Assembly (NCBI GenBank): GCA_020723965.1
Contig: DYHW01000005.1
Span: forward strand, 124,001 to 188,000
Direction of reading: 5' to 3'
DNA: 64,000 nucleotides
Source of the DNA: Melioribacter sp.
GTDB lineage: Bacteria > Bacteroidota > Ignavibacteria > Ignavibacteriales > Melioribacteraceae
Within the stretch, counting starts at the first letter, position 1. Each line of letters begins with the position of its first letter. The notes under the pieces were generated by a model. The model did not search any database. It had not been told where the DNA came from and saw only the letters and a list, made by a program, of their open reading frames with translations. This document shows, in pieces, positions 34,119-43,046 of the stretch. A program made the position numbers and the translations under genes.

Positions 34119-35369
34119 TTATGATTTTTCTTCCCAAACATTAGCAAGCGTAACAATCATTTTTACAGCGGCTTCCATATCCTGAACAGCGATATATTCA
34201 GTGAAAGCATGGAAGTTGTGTCCGCCTGCAAACAAGTTTGGCGTTGGCAATCCTTTATAACTCAAGCGGGATCCGTCTGTACCGCCGCGGATTGCCGAGT
34301 TGATCGGTTTGATGCCAAGACGATTCAGCGCTTCAACAGCAAAAGCTTCAACGTGCGGATGTTGATCGAGAACGTATTTCATATTACGGTATTGTTCAGT
34401 CGCCTCAAAATCATAAGACGAGCCGGGAAATTGCGCAGCAGCTTTTTCGCATAATTCTTTTAAGAGCGATTCATATTCTTTCAGCTTATCAGCATCAAAA
34501 TCGCGTATAATAAATTTAATAACAGTTTGGGTTTCATTACCGTTAATCTGAGTTGGATGAACATATCCATCGCGCTTCTCGGTTGTCTCCGGAGAAAGTG
34601 AATCTTTAGGAAGCATTTCTAAAAACCGCGAAGCAATTTTAGCCGAGTTTATCAATTTATTTTTTGCATAACCGGGATGAACATTCTTTCCGTTGAATTT
34701 AATTACAACCGAATCAGCGCTGAATGTTTCCGTTTCAACTTCGCCGCGCGTAGAGCCGTCTATTGTATATGCATATTTTGCGCCGAATTTTTGAACATCA
34801 AATTTTTCTGTGCCGCGCCCCACCTCTTCATCGGGCGTAAAACATATTCTAATTTTTCCATGCTTAATTTCAGGATGCTGAATAAGATAATTCATTGCGT
34901 CAATTATTTCGGCAATGCCGGCTTTATCGTCGGCGCCAAGCAATGTTGTGCCGTCTGTTGTAATAATATCAAATCCGATCATCTCTTTTAGTTCAGGGTT
35001 TTCCGCAGAGTCAATTACTTTAGTTGGATCTTGAGGAAGAACAATATCTCCGCCTTGATAATTTCTGTGAATAACAGGATTAACATTAGCACCGGTTACA
35101 GCGGGAGAAGTATCCACATGAGCAATAAATCCTATTACAGGAACATCTTTGTTTGTGTTGGAAGGAACTGTTGCAATTACATAACCGTATTCATCCATCT
35201 CTGCGTCTTGCAAGCCGATCTCTTTTAATTCTTCAACCAATATTTTAGAAAGGTTAAGCTGTTTTGGGTCGCTTGGAAATGTCGTGGAGTCTTCATTCGA
35301 TTGAGTATCAATTTTTACGTATTTTAGAAAGCGTTCAACGCAAGTAAATTTGTAATTAGGATCAAACAT
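34119..35369 (-). CDS. pepT: Peptidase T (tripeptide aminopeptidase)
   Basis: A 416-residue cytosolic zinc aminopeptidase of family M20B that removes the N-terminal residue of tripeptides. Metal ligands and catalytic residues are visible in 'GFIAHVDTSPAVTGANVN', 'LLGADDKAGIAEI', 'CFTPDEEVGRGTEKF' and 'TIDGSTRGEVETETF', and the C-terminal His is in 'FAGGHNFHAFTEYIAV'. The length equals that of E. coli PepT. It is single, divergent from the pyrimidine phosphorylase gene. Confidence 0.95.
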   Translation of the reverse strand: MFDPNYKFTCVERFLKYVKIDTQSNEDSTTFPSDPKQLNLSKILVEELKEIGLQDAEMDEYGYVIATVPSNTNKDVPVIGFIAHVDTSPAVTGANVNPVIHRNYQGGDIVLPQDPTKVIDSAENPELKEMIGFDIITTDGTTLLGADDKAGIAEIIDAMNYLIQHPEIKHGKIRICFTPDEEVGRGTEKFDVQKFGAKYAYTIDGSTRGEVETETFSADSVVIKFNGKNVHPGYAKNKLINSAKIASRFLEMLPKDSLSPETTEKRDGYVHPTQINGNETQTVIKFIIRDFDADKLKEYESLLKELCEKAAAQFPGSSYDFEATEQYRNMKYVLDQHPHVEAFAVEALNRLGIKPINSAIRGGTDGSRLSYKGLPTPNLFAGGHNFHAFTEYIAVQDMEAAVKMIVTLANVWEEKS

Positions 35370-35442
35370 GATTTCCTCTTGATTTTGTTTTTTTGTGCTG
35401 ATAAGTTAATAGAAAAAGAGTGTTAGATTCAATTTTAAAACC

Positions 35443-35521
35443 GGCTGTTAGCAGTTAGTTATGTGCAAAATTCGAAATCAATTGTAAATATTGCTCAACA
35501 ATAAATTGCACATAACCAGCC
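35443..35521. repeat. Long intergenic palindrome
   Basis: Outer arms GGCTG (35443-35447) and CAGCC (35517-35521), and inner perfect arms GTTATGTGCAA (35458-35468) and TTGCACATAAC (35506-35516), around a 37-base AT-rich loop. It occupies the divergent region between pepT and the nucleoside phosphorylase gene and has no T-run. It looks like a small repetitive (MITE/REP-like) insertion rather than a terminator. Confidence 0.5.
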
Positions 35522-35584
35522 AATCAGTATCTAGATTTCATAATCTTGTTCTTGATTTTTATCTTACTATTTAATGGAAATAAT

Positions 35585-36889
35585 ATGAACACTGTAGAAC
35601 TAATCAGAAAAAAACGAGAAGGCCTTAACCTTACCGAGAATGAACTTAATTTTTTAATCGCCGGTTACACAAAAAAAGAAATACCCGATTATCAATTTTC
35701 TGCATTCTTAATGGCGGCTTTTCTAAAAGGAATGAATAAAGAAGAAACTGCTCTTCTTACAAAAGCAATGCTTTACAGCGGAATTGTTGTTGATCTTTCA
35801 TCAATAGAAGGATTTAAAATTGATAAACATTCAACCGGCGGCGTTGGCGATAAGACATCGTTAATACTGGCGCCAATTGTTGCCGCTGCAGGATTAAAAG
35901 TTCCGATGATAAGCGGGCGCGGACTTGGACACACGGGCGGAACTCTTGATAAGCTTGAGTCAATTCCAGGATTCAGAACGGATTTAAATTTAAGCAAGTA
36001 TAAATTTGTTCTTAAAAAATGCGGCGCTGTTTTAATAGGGCAGACAAAAGAGATTGCCCCAGCAGATAAACTTATCTATTCTTTGCGCGATGTAACGGCA
36101 ACTGTCGAATCAATTCCTCTTATAACCGCAAGCATTATGAGCAAAAAATTGGCGGAAGGAATTGACGGATTAGTTTTCGATATCAAAACCGGAAGCGGCG
36201 CATTTATGCGAAAGGAAAAGGATGCAAAAACGCTCGCTCAATCGCTTATCAGCACTGCTAAAGCATTCGATAAAAAAGTGATTGGCTTTATTACAGATAT
36301 GAATCAGCCGCTCGGAAATTACATTGGCAACTGGTTTGAAATTTACGAATCAATAAAAGTTTTACAAGGCGAACAAGTTGACGATCTTAACGAAGTTACA
36401 TTTAATCTTTCCGGCGCAATGATATATCTCGGCGGAAAAGCAAAATCAATTCAAGAAGGGATCCAAATCTCTAAAGAGTTAATCAGAAACGGAAAAGCAT
36501 TTGAAAAATTTGTTGAAATGGTTAAACTGCAGGGCGGTGATATTTCTCTTATTAAAAATCCAGAAAAATATCCTAAGGCAAAAATTCATGAAAAAGTTTT
36601 TGCAGATAAAGCAGGTTATCTGAACACCGTTGATTGCTACGAAATAGGAATGGCGGCGCTTGAGCTTGGCGCCGGAAGAAAAACTATGAATGACAAACTT
36701 GATTATAAAGCGGGAATTATTTTTCATTCAAAGATTGGCGATAAAATTAAAAAAGGCGATTTGATTGCAGAGCTGTTCACAGATAAAAAAGAAGTTGTTG
36801 AAAGCACAAAGAAAAGAATTCTAAGTTCTATAGCAGTCTCTAAAGAAAAAGTATCTTCGCCTAAGTTGATTAAACAAATATTAGTGTAG
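35585..36889 (+). CDS. pdp: Pyrimidine-nucleoside phosphorylase / thymidine phosphorylase
   Basis: Splits pyrimidine nucleosides with phosphate into base and (deoxy)ribose-1-phosphate. The 434-residue product has the family signature 'SGRGLGHTGGTLDKLESIPG', the phosphate/uracil-site 'KHSTGGVGDKTSLILAP' and 'SIMSKKLAEGIDGLVFDIKT', with the C-terminal barrel-sandwich domain ending the protein. I start at ATG 35585 (MNTVELIRKKREG), the usual N-terminus; an upstream frame from 35546 adds only hydrophobic, non-conserved residues. Confidence 0.94.
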   Translation: MNTVELIRKKREGLNLTENELNFLIAGYTKKEIPDYQFSAFLMAAFLKGMNKEETALLTKAMLYSGIVVDLSSIEGFKIDKHSTGGVGDKTSLILAPIVAAAGLKVPMISGRGLGHTGGTLDKLESIPGFRTDLNLSKYKFVLKKCGAVLIGQTKEIAPADKLIYSLRDVTATVESIPLITASIMSKKLAEGIDGLVFDIKTGSGAFMRKEKDAKTLAQSLISTAKAFDKKVIGFITDMNQPLGNYIGNWFEIYESIKVLQGEQVDDLNEVTFNLSGAMIYLGGKAKSIQEGIQISKELIRNGKAFEKFVEMVKLQGGDISLIKNPEKYPKAKIHEKVFADKAGYLNTVDCYEIGMAALELGAGRKTMNDKLDYKAGIIFHSKIGDKIKKGDLIAELFTDKKEVVESTKKRILSSIAVSKEKVSSPKLIKQILV

Positions 36890-36902
36890 AATGTTGAACG
36901 CA

Positions 36903-36940
36903 GAATGTAGAATGAAAATTTAAATCTTCATTCTACATTC
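36903..36940. terminator. 14-base inverted repeat between convergent genes
   Basis: GAATGTAGAATGAA (36903-36916) and TTCATTCTACATTC (36927-36940) are perfect complements around a 10-base AT-rich loop. The repeat lies 14 bases after the phosphorylase stop and 19 bases from the stop of the convergent gamma-glutamyltransferase gene. It could serve as a bidirectional terminator, although there is no clean T-run, and the motif looks repetitive. Confidence 0.5.
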
Positions 36941-36958
36941 GCAATTTGCAATTATTTT

Positions 36959-38650
36959 TCAATATCCCGCAGCTTGCCCATCCTTGCGAGATTCAGATGC
37001 GCCGTAATAAACTTTGTTCACGCTATCGAACATAATAGCTTGATAGCCGCCGTAATTGCCAACATCAAACCTCACTTTATGCCCCATCTTTATCAGTTCG
37101 CGGATAACTTCGTAATCGAAACCTGTTTCCAAACAAACTTCGCCACCGTCAGTCATTTTTTCTCCTGTCGGTTCAGAAGATCCTTCGTGCAAAATTCTTG
37201 GCGCGTCGCCGGCTTCTTGAATGTTCATTCCGAAATCGATCACGTTCATAACGATCTGAACATGTCCTTGCGGTTGTGTAGCGCCGCCCATCACGCCAAA
37301 ACTCATAAACGGTTTTCCATCTTTAGTAATGAATGCGGGTATGATAGTATGGAAAGGACGTTTGTGCGGCTCGTAAGTATTGAAATGCCCCTCCTCAAGA
37401 TTGAACATTTCACCCCGGTCCTGCAAAATAAATCCTAACTTGTGCGGTGTCATTCCGGAACCCATTCCCCTATAATTACTTTGAATGAAAGAGATCATAT
37501 TGCCTTCTTCATCAGCTACAGTTAGATAAATTGTATCGCCTTCTTTAAGTGCTGGGTTACCAGCATCGTATCTGCGTGCGGCTCTGCCTGGGTTAATAAG
37601 TTTTCTACGTTCCGCCGCATATTCTTTCGATATCAATTCTTTAACCGGAATTTTATTGAATTCGGGATCGGCATAAAACTTTGCGCGGTCTTCAAAGGCA
37701 AGTTTTTTTGCTTCGATGAAATAATGAATATGTTCTTTTGAGCCGAACCCAAATTCTTTTATCGGATAAGCTTCAAGAATATTTAACATCTGCAACGCCG
37801 CAATTCCTTGTCCGTTTGGCGGCAATTCCCACACATCATAACCGCGGTAATTTGTAGATACTGGCTCTATCCATTCCGAAGTATGATCTGCTAAATCTTT
37901 ATAAGAAAGAAATCCGCCAACTTCTTTCATATATGCGTCAATGCGTTTAGCAATTTCCCCTTTGTAAAAAAGATCGCGTCCGCCTTTAGCAATTTTTTCT
38001 AATGTTTCTGCTAAATATGGATTTTTAAATATCTCTCCTTTTTTTGGCGCTCTTCCATTGATTGTAAAAATCTCTTCAAAGCCGGGAAATCTTTTTAATG
38101 TTGGAACGCTACGTTCCCAATAGTATGCAATCAACTCTGAAACTGGAAAACCTTCGCGCGCATATTTAATAGCGGGTCCCAAAATTTCCTTCATAGGCAG
38201 TCTGCCAAATTTTTTATGAAGTTCGAACCAGCCGTCAACACATCCGGGCACGCTTACAGGCAAAGGTCCAAGTGCAGGAATACTTTTTATATTATTCTTT
38301 TTGAAATAGTCAAGAGTGAGAGAATATGGAGAGCGTCCGCTTGCATTCAGACCAAAAAGTTTTTTCTCTTTTGCGCTCCAAACAATTGCAAAAAGGTCGC
38401 CTCCAATTCCAGAACCGGTTGGTTCCATCAAACCAAGACATGCGTTAGCAGCAATAGCTGCATCAATTGCGCTTCCCCCTTTTTTCAAAATATCTAGCGC
38501 AACCTGTGTAGCAAGTGGTTGACTTGTTGCAGCCATACCGCGCTGTGCTATCACTTCAGAACGTGTTGCAAATGATTTACCAGTAATTCTATCTTGTGCT
38601 AAAATTGCGCCTGCAAATAGAAATAAAGTGATAAACATTTTTAATTTCAT
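36959..38650 (-). CDS. Gamma-glutamyltransferase-family protein (periplasmic)
   Basis: An Ntn-hydrolase of 563 residues that transfers or hydrolyses gamma-glutamyl groups. Signal peptide 'MKLKMFITLFLFAGAILAQ' from ATG 38650, behind a GAGGTAATT ribosome binding site. The large subunit shows 'GGSAIDAAIAANACLGLMEP' and 'GIGGDLFAIVW'. The processing/nucleophile Thr lies in 'KEGDTIYLTVADEEGNMISF', and 'GSGMTPHKLGFILQDRG' follows as in YwrD-like members. This subgroup may be closer to acylase-type GGT homologues than to glutathione GGTs. Confidence 0.88.
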   Translation of the reverse strand: MKLKMFITLFLFAGAILAQDRITGKSFATRSEVIAQRGMAATSQPLATQVALDILKKGGSAIDAAIAANACLGLMEPTGSGIGGDLFAIVWSAKEKKLFGLNASGRSPYSLTLDYFKKNNIKSIPALGPLPVSVPGCVDGWFELHKKFGRLPMKEILGPAIKYAREGFPVSELIAYYWERSVPTLKRFPGFEEIFTINGRAPKKGEIFKNPYLAETLEKIAKGGRDLFYKGEIAKRIDAYMKEVGGFLSYKDLADHTSEWIEPVSTNYRGYDVWELPPNGQGIAALQMLNILEAYPIKEFGFGSKEHIHYFIEAKKLAFEDRAKFYADPEFNKIPVKELISKEYAAERRKLINPGRAARRYDAGNPALKEGDTIYLTVADEEGNMISFIQSNYRGMGSGMTPHKLGFILQDRGEMFNLEEGHFNTYEPHKRPFHTIIPAFITKDGKPFMSFGVMGGATQPQGHVQIVMNVIDFGMNIQEAGDAPRILHEGSSEPTGEKMTDGGEVCLETGFDYEVIRELIKMGHKVRFDVGNYGGYQAIMFDSVNKVYYGASESRKDGQAAGY

Positions 38651-38779
38651 AATTACCTCAAGATGATTTCTTTCGGATATCAATTTGCGAATTCTTCAAG
38701 AAAATTGCTTTCTAATTTTCTTTTCCCTTTTAACTGCTTATCTTTCATCATAACAAATAAAAAATAAACAGGAGGAAAC

Positions 38780-39649
38780 ATGTTATTCATAATTGCACTT
38801 GTAATTGTAGCGGCTTCAATAGCGCTTCACAGAAATTTCAAAAAAATGGGGAGATATCAGGAAGCAAGACTTATGTTCGTTGGCGTTGCCGTTGGCGCAT
38901 TGGTAGCGGTTCTACAAATGTTTACAGTTGTACCAGCAGGAACAGTTGGAGTAGTAGATTTTCTTGGCAATGTAAGCGATAACACTTTAAAAGCCGGCGT
39001 TAACATTGTTAATCCTATGGCAAACGTAATCAAGTTCAGCATAAAGACACAGGAATTAAAAGAAGCTATGAATGTTCCTTCTAAGGAAGGATTAGGCGTT
39101 CAGCTCGAAATAAGCTTACTCTATAGTCTTGATCCGGAGAACGCTTCAAAAATTTACAAAACCGTTGGTGAAAATTACGCAGATATTATTTTGATTCCGC
39201 AGTTCCGCTCTGTTGTGCGCGGTGTAACTTCAAAGTATGATGCAAAAGCTCTTTACACTGCTTCTCGCGAAGTGCTTGCCGCCGAAATGAAAGACGAATT
39301 GGAAAAGTTAGTTGGTCCACGCGGAATTACAATTGAAGCCGCTCCCATGAGACAGATAGTTTTACCGGCTGGACTTACGGTATCAATCGAAGAAAAATTA
39401 AAATCTGAACAAGAAAGCCAGCGTATGGAGTTTATCTTAAAAAGAGAAGAACAAGAAGCCGAACGTAAACGGATAGAGGCAAAAGGTATTGCAGACTTTC
39501 AAGATATAGTTGCAAGAGGCATAAGCGCAAATCTTTTGCAATGGAAAGGAATTGAAGCGACCGAAAAATTGGCAAACTCTCCCAATAGTAAAGTTGTTAT
39601 TATCGGAAGCGGGAAAAACGGCTTGCCAATTATACTTGGCAATCAATAA
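38780..39649 (+). CDS. SPFH/prohibitin-family membrane protein
   Basis: A 289-residue protein with two N-terminal hydrophobic stretches (about 2-16 and 31-50) and a prohibitin-type SPFH domain: 'VVPAGTVGVVDFLGNVSDNT', 'QLEISLLYSLDPENASKIY' and 'QFRSVVRGVTSKYDAKALY'. A charged coiled coil with 'EEQEAERKRIEAKGIADFQ' follows. Such proteins form ring-like microdomain scaffolds in the membrane and often associate with FtsH-type proteases; no partner gene is adjacent. It has an AGGAGGAAA-type ribosome binding site and a clear terminator. Confidence 0.88.
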   Translation: MLFIIALVIVAASIALHRNFKKMGRYQEARLMFVGVAVGALVAVLQMFTVVPAGTVGVVDFLGNVSDNTLKAGVNIVNPMANVIKFSIKTQELKEAMNVPSKEGLGVQLEISLLYSLDPENASKIYKTVGENYADIILIPQFRSVVRGVTSKYDAKALYTASREVLAAEMKDELEKLVGPRGITIEAAPMRQIVLPAGLTVSIEEKLKSEQESQRMEFILKREEQEAERKRIEAKGIADFQDIVARGISANLLQWKGIEATEKLANSPNSKVVIIGSGKNGLPIILGNQ

Positions 39650-39669
39650 ATAGTTATTGTATAAAATTG

Positions 39670-39702
39670 CGCCCGTCTGAAAAAAAGGATGGGCGTTTTT
39701 TC
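39670..39702 (+). terminator. Rho-independent terminator after SPFH gene
   Basis: CGCCCGTC (39670-39677) pairs with GATGGGCG (39688-39695), with one G-T pair, over an A-rich loop, followed by TTTTTTCT. Confidence 0.8.
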
Positions 39703-39791
39703 TATTATTTCCAAACGTCCATTTATTCATTAAATTAATTTGGCTAAATAACATTTACCAAAATTTGATTTGAAAATGGAAAGTGCTTTTT

Positions 39792-41171
39792 ATGTTTACA
39801 AAAGATCAAATTCGAGAATTAAAAAGTCAAGGTAACGGCGCTATCCTTCATTTCGTAAAAGATATTAAGGAAAGCAATAAAATTCTTTTTCTACTGGAAA
39901 ATCTTGGTCATTTACCAAAAGATTTTGACGGGAACTGGCTGCTTAATTATCTCTATAATAAAAATAGTCAAGTGAGGTTTTGGGCTGTTAAAAATCTTGG
40001 CAAATTGAACGATGAAAACTATCTTCAAGCATTATCTGAAGTAGCCAAAAAAGATTCTGATACAACTGTAAGACGAGAGGCGGTTTCTTCACTTGGAAGA
40101 ATGCGCAATCCAAAATCAAAAGAATATTTGTATGCATTACTAAAAGACGAAGACCCAAAAGTAGTTTGCCAAGCCATAAGAGGTTTATTAGTTTTTCGTG
40201 ACGATAAAGAAGTGCAAAATGTTCTCAAGCCTTTAATAAACCATCCTAATGAGATGGTAAAAACTGTAATCTATAAAGAATATTTCTCTCAGATAAAATC
40301 GAAAAATGAGCAACTACATCCTGACTCTTATGATTTTCTAAAAAACACAGTTGTAAACGGAGACGTTAGAGAAATTTTGAAGAATGTTCCGGACGAAAGC
40401 GTTCATTTAACATTTACATCGCCGCCTTACTACAATGCACGGGATTATTCAATTTACCCAAGCTATAAAGATTATTTAAAATTCTTAGAAGAAGTGTTCA
40501 AGGAAGTATATCGGATAACCAAAGAAGGACGATTTTTTATTCTTAATACTTCACCGATAATTATTCCAAGAGTTAGTCGCTCTCATTCAAGTAAAAGATT
40601 CCCCATTCCTTTTGATATTCATCATTATCTTATTGAAATGGGCTGGGAGTTTATAGACGATATAATTTGGTTAAAACCAGAAGCAAGTGTCAAAAATCGT
40701 AATGCTGGTTTTTTACAACATAGAAAACCGTTAGCATACAAACCAAATGCTATAACAGAATATTTGCTGGTGTATAGAAAACAAACCGAGAAGTTGATTG
40801 ACTGGAATATTCATCAATATGATTATCACACTGTTAAGGAAAGTAAAGTTGAAGATGGTTATGAAACAACAAACGTTTGGAAGATTGATCCTACATTTGA
40901 TAAAGTTCATTCAGCAGTATTCCCTGCTGAATTATGCCGACGAGTAATAAAGTATTACTCTTTTAAAAATGATTTGGTTTTCGATCCATTTGCTGGAAGT
41001 GGCACTGTAGGAAGAACTGCAAAAAGTCTTGATAGATATTTCTTTTTAACAGAGAAAGATGAAAAATATTTTAGCTATATGAAGGAAAAGACTCATCCGA
41101 AAACTCTTTTTAAGGAAAAAGAGATTCATTTTCTAACCCTTGAACAATTCAAAAAAACAATAATTTTATGA
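39792..41171 (+). CDS. HEAT-repeat/DNA methyltransferase fusion of a type II R-M system
   Basis: The 459 residues have two parts. Residues about 45-170 are HEAT repeats ('NSQVRFWAVKNLGKLNDENY', 'DTTVRREAVSSLGRMRNP', 'DPKVVCQAIRGLLVFRD'). Residues about 185-450 are an amino-methyltransferase with catalytic motif IV 'TSPPYYNARDYS' (SPPY at 210-213) and SAM motif I 'FDPFAGSGTVGR' after it in sequence, a beta-class order. TSPPY suggests N4-cytosine methylation. The stop overlaps the endonuclease start by 4 bases, so they are a pair. I start at ATG 39792 (GGAAAG upstream). The HEAT fusion is unusual for a modification enzyme. Confidence 0.88.
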   Translation: MFTKDQIRELKSQGNGAILHFVKDIKESNKILFLLENLGHLPKDFDGNWLLNYLYNKNSQVRFWAVKNLGKLNDENYLQALSEVAKKDSDTTVRREAVSSLGRMRNPKSKEYLYALLKDEDPKVVCQAIRGLLVFRDDKEVQNVLKPLINHPNEMVKTVIYKEYFSQIKSKNEQLHPDSYDFLKNTVVNGDVREILKNVPDESVHLTFTSPPYYNARDYSIYPSYKDYLKFLEEVFKEVYRITKEGRFFILNTSPIIIPRVSRSHSSKRFPIPFDIHHYLIEMGWEFIDDIIWLKPEASVKNRNAGFLQHRKPLAYKPNAITEYLLVYRKQTEKLIDWNIHQYDYHTVKESKVEDGYETTNVWKIDPTFDKVHSAVFPAELCRRVIKYYSFKNDLVFDPFAGSGTVGRTAKSLDRYFFLTEKDEKYFSYMKEKTHPKTLFKEKEIHFLTLEQFKKTIIL

Positions 41172-42064
41172 CACTTACTGACCAAGTAATCAAAAACATT
41201 ATTCGCAAACTAATTAGCGGAAAAGATTATCGAATTGAAGTGGTAACCCTAATCAATGCTGAATTTCTTCAATATGCGATAGATTTTTTTAAAAAAGTTG
41301 TTGATGCCAAATTAAAAAATGAAGATATAACAGTTGACTGGTATAAAAAGGAATTTCTAAATCCTAATCTTTCGTCAAATGAAATAGCAATTAATTCCGG
41401 CTTAAATAAAAAAACAATAACAAATATGTATAATACTGCAAGACGGGAAATTGTTATTGAAGCTTCCAACGAACATTATGATTCATTATATAACGCGATA
41501 AAAGAATTAACAGAATCGGAACACGAATTAGATTTGAAACTTACAATTAAATTTCGCGGTGTTAGTGTAGACTTAAATGTGAGTGAAAGCTTAATTGTAA
41601 TAAATACCCTTGCTGTAAAAAGAGCAGAATTACGTGGAGGATTTTGGAGCACTGCCGGTAAACGCGCAGAAAAATATCTAATGACAACACTTTGCAAAAT
41701 ATTTGAAGTTCCGCCAATACACTTTGATCAAAGTCGTGTTCCTGAATCTATGAGAGAAGTTGATTTCTATTTAATCAATGATACTAAATTTTATAGATGC
41801 GAAGTTAAGCTAATGGGAAAAGGAAATCCTGAAAGCGCAGATGCTATCTTTGCCAGAGAAAGCAGTGTGTTTGTAGCTGATAAGCTTTCGGATCTAAATA
41901 AACAGCAAGCCCAGAAATTAAATGTCGAATGGATAGAATTGCGTAGTCAAGATGGATACAAACGTTTCGCTAGTGTTCTTCAGAAATTCAATATTCCATA
42001 TACTGTATTTAATGGTAATGTTGACGAAAAATTAAATTCTATTTTTGAGGAAATATTTAAGTAA
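41168..42064 (+). CDS. Type II restriction endonuclease, CfrBI-like
   Basis: The 298-residue partner of the methyltransferase. A helix-turn-helix-like segment is seen at about 68-92 ('SSNEIAINSGLNKKTITNMY'). The C-terminal half has a PD-(D/E)xK pattern: Glu168 in 'GKRAEKYLM', Asp199 in 'REVDFYLI' and Glu212-Val-Lys214 in 'CEVKLMGKGNPESADAIF'. The second part resembles the CfrBI family, which recognises CCWWGG and is paired with an N4-cytosine methylase; that agrees with the TSPPY methylase here. The recognition site is therefore a prediction only. Confidence 0.82.
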   Translation: MTLTDQVIKNIIRKLISGKDYRIEVVTLINAEFLQYAIDFFKKVVDAKLKNEDITVDWYKKEFLNPNLSSNEIAINSGLNKKTITNMYNTARREIVIEASNEHYDSLYNAIKELTESEHELDLKLTIKFRGVSVDLNVSESLIVINTLAVKRAELRGGFWSTAGKRAEKYLMTTLCKIFEVPPIHFDQSRVPESMREVDFYLINDTKFYRCEVKLMGKGNPESADAIFARESSVFVADKLSDLNKQQAQKLNVEWIELRSQDGYKRFASVLQKFNIPYTVFNGNVDEKLNSIFEEIFK

Positions 42065-42187
42065 CCGCAACCTAACCAGCTGCTTAAAACAGACAGCATT
42101 TTAAAAAGCGACTTTGTTCTAATTATTAAGTTTAGTTTTTAAAATCGAATTGATATTATTAGTTACTTTTTTTTTTAGATTAGCGCC

Positions 42188-42589
42188 GTGAAAAAAATGT
42201 TTTACATATTATTTACTTTCCTTTATCTGTTTTTAACAGCAGGGCTTAGTATAACTTACCATTTTTGCGGCGGCGAAGTCAATTCAATTAGTTTGAGCAG
42301 AACGCCGGACGATGAAGATCCTTGCGGAGATCAATGCCATACAGATTTAGAGAAATCATGCTGCCCAGAATCGCATTGCAAAGATGAAATAAAAACTATT
42401 AAGCTTGACGATCTTCATACTTTTGAAGCTAAATTTAAACAGCTATTATTTTCGGAAAACTCAATTATCGTTTCTGATGAAATCGTAAACAATAAGCTCA
42501 TCGACAAGTCAAACTATTATACTACGTCTTCACAAAACCTTCATATCAATTCTTCCACATATCTATTTAACTGCACTTTTCTCATTTAA
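42188..42589 (+). CDS. HYC_CC_PP-type small Cys-rich exported protein
   Basis: A 133-residue protein with a GTG start, a hydrophobic signal/anchor (residues 2-24) directly followed by 'TYHFCGGEVNSISL', and a Cys/His cluster 'EDPCGDQCHTDLEKSCCPES' with 'CKDEIKTIKLDD' after it. This pattern matches the HYC_CC_PP family found next to metal-related TonB receptors in Bacteroidota. The C-terminal 40 residues are hydrophilic. The cluster could bind copper or zinc; the function is unproven. It is the first gene of a four-gene plus-strand module. Confidence 0.75.
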   Translation: MKKMFYILFTFLYLFLTAGLSITYHFCGGEVNSISLSRTPDDEDPCGDQCHTDLEKSCCPESHCKDEIKTIKLDDLHTFEAKFKQLLFSENSIIVSDEIVNNKLIDKSNYYTTSSQNLHINSSTYLFNCTFLI

Positions 42590-42678
42590 AATTCTTTCAT
42601 TGAATAACAATTAGTTAATTAAAACCGCGCATTAGTGCGTGGATTAAAACTATTCTAATTATTTAAATGAGGAAAGCG

Positions 42679-43023
42679 ATGAAAAAGTTAATTTCATTAT
42701 TAAGCGTATTTTTCTTTTTATCAACTTTAATTGTAGCGCAAGATTCAAAAGTTGTTGAAACTGAATTCAAAGTATTTGGCAATTGTAATATGTGCAAGAA
42801 CAGAATTGAAAAAGCATTAAAAATTGACGAAGTAAAATTTGCAAAGTGGAACAAGAATACAAAAATGTTAAAAGTTGCTTTCGAGCCGACAATTACAGTT
42901 GATTCTCTCCAACAAATTCTTGCTGCTGTTGGTCACGATACAGAAAAGTTCAAAGCAAAGAATGAAGTTTACAAAGCTTTGCCCAAATGCTGTTTGTATC
43001 GCGACAACAATAATACTCACTAA
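42679..43023 (+). CDS. Exported heavy-metal-associated (HMA) domain protein
   Basis: A 114-residue periplasmic protein. I start at 42679: this ATG has AGGAAAG just upstream and begins a typical signal peptide, 'MKKLISLLSVFFFLSTLIVA'. The HMA fold carries the metal-binding CxxC in 'VFGNCNMCKNRIEKALKI' and ends in 'LPKCCLYRDNN', a second Cys pair outside the normal domain. It probably hands copper (or another soft metal) to the TonB receptor system encoded next, or senses it. Confidence 0.86.
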   Translation: MKKLISLLSVFFFLSTLIVAQDSKVVETEFKVFGNCNMCKNRIEKALKIDEVKFAKWNKNTKMLKVAFEPTITVDSLQQILAAVGHDTEKFKAKNEVYKALPKCCLYRDNNNTH

Positions 43024-43046
43024 CTCTATTAACTGGAGAGATAATA

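Noticed and set aside
39792..42064. Prophage or genomic island around the R-M genes
   Set aside because: Only two genes, no integrase, no tRNA target and no direct repeats in the flanks; lateral transfer of the pair remains possible.
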